Below, one piece after another: positions 49,831 through 49,850 of a stretch of DNA of 49,850 nucleotides. The first letter of the stretch is position 1; every line of letters begins with the position of its first letter. The translations under genes and the position numbers were made by a program. The stretch is from Ruminococcus sp. UBA3280. Lineage in GTDB: Bacteria; Bacillota; Clostridia; Oscillospirales; Ruminococcaceae. The stretch lies in the NCBI GenBank assembly GCA_002362175.1, contig DETU01000079.1:25884-75733 (forward strand), written 5' to 3'. Below the pieces are notes generated by a model. The model ran no database searches, was not told the origin of the DNA, and saw only the letters and a list, made by a program, of their open reading frames with translations.

Positions 49831-49850
49831 ATTTCTCCTCCGTACAAATG

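Noticed and set aside
1..49850. CRISPR arrays, tRNA or rRNA genes
   Set aside because: No regularly spaced repeats, cloverleaf sequence or conserved rRNA segments were noticed on either strand while reading; no tool was available to confirm.

Overview
The window is AT-rich, densely packed, low-GC Firmicute DNA. PolC-type DNA polymerase, DnaD- and DnaI/DnaC-like primosome proteins, a SigK-type sporulation sigma factor, U32/MltG synteny and near-universal AGGAGG ribosome binding sites all point to a clostridial anaerobe. Protein style and gene order suggest the Ruminococcus/Oscillospiraceae group; this is inferred, not searched.

Layout. (1) 78-10777, plus: a housekeeping operon pyrH-frr-uppS-cdsA-dxr-rseP-ispG-polC (pyrimidine nucleotides, ribosome recycling, isoprenoid and phospholipid precursors, envelope protease, replicative polymerase). 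(2) 10779-21996, plus: histidine biosynthesis, hisZGD-C-B-H-A-F-I-E, with its own promoter. It is interrupted between hisA and hisF by a small membrane protein gene, a GH42 glycosidase, a decayed copy of the small gene's 5' end and a frameshifted small gene; a membrane protein and a GNAT gene sit between hisF and hisI. No histidinol-phosphate phosphatase is present. (3) 22016-27000, minus: DJ-1/PfpI, 5-formyl-THF cyclo-ligase, mltG, U32 protein and TPR protein as one operon, preceded by a separately promoted thyX. (4) 27072-31038, plus: a secreted Thr-rich lipoprotein, a Mesh1-like HD protein, then dnaD and dnaC; sigK is convergent with them. (5) 31837-37753, plus: a divergent ParE/GyrB-like and ParC/GyrA-like pair separated by a multi-pass membrane protein gene that is flanked by about 53-bp inverted repeats. 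(6) 37911 to about 43290: an integrated filamentous-phage (inovirus)-like element. (7) 43309-44397: a complete Xer-type tyrosine recombinase. (8) 44399-49830, minus: copper-type P1B ATPase, then an operon ligA-macrodomain-ArsC/Spx-like.

The most notable system is region 6. It carries a minor-coat/adsorption-like protein with a C-terminal membrane anchor, a small hydrophobic pVI-like protein, a Zot/pI-like assembly ATPase, a hairpin-rich intergenic region with a pC194/pUB110-like nick sequence, a Rep_1-type HUH initiator, and a ribbon-helix-helix regulator. The regulator's likely operator, a 14-bp palindrome present three times, sits between the -35 and -10 boxes of one divergent promoter and over the -35 of the other. 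Filamentous phages are best known from Gram-negative hosts, so a rolling-circle-plasmid-style inovirus in a Clostridium-class genome merits follow-up. I find no major coat protein gene, and the first gene has an apparent frameshift at a T7 tract, so the copy may be decayed, or may depend on recoding or a helper.

Other observations worth checking are the inverted-repeat-flanked membrane gene between parE and parC, the duplication relic beside the GH42 gene, the Ser-for-Asn change before the GH42 acid/base glutamate, a TARG1-like macrodomain overlapping ligA, and a possible CTG start for dnaD.
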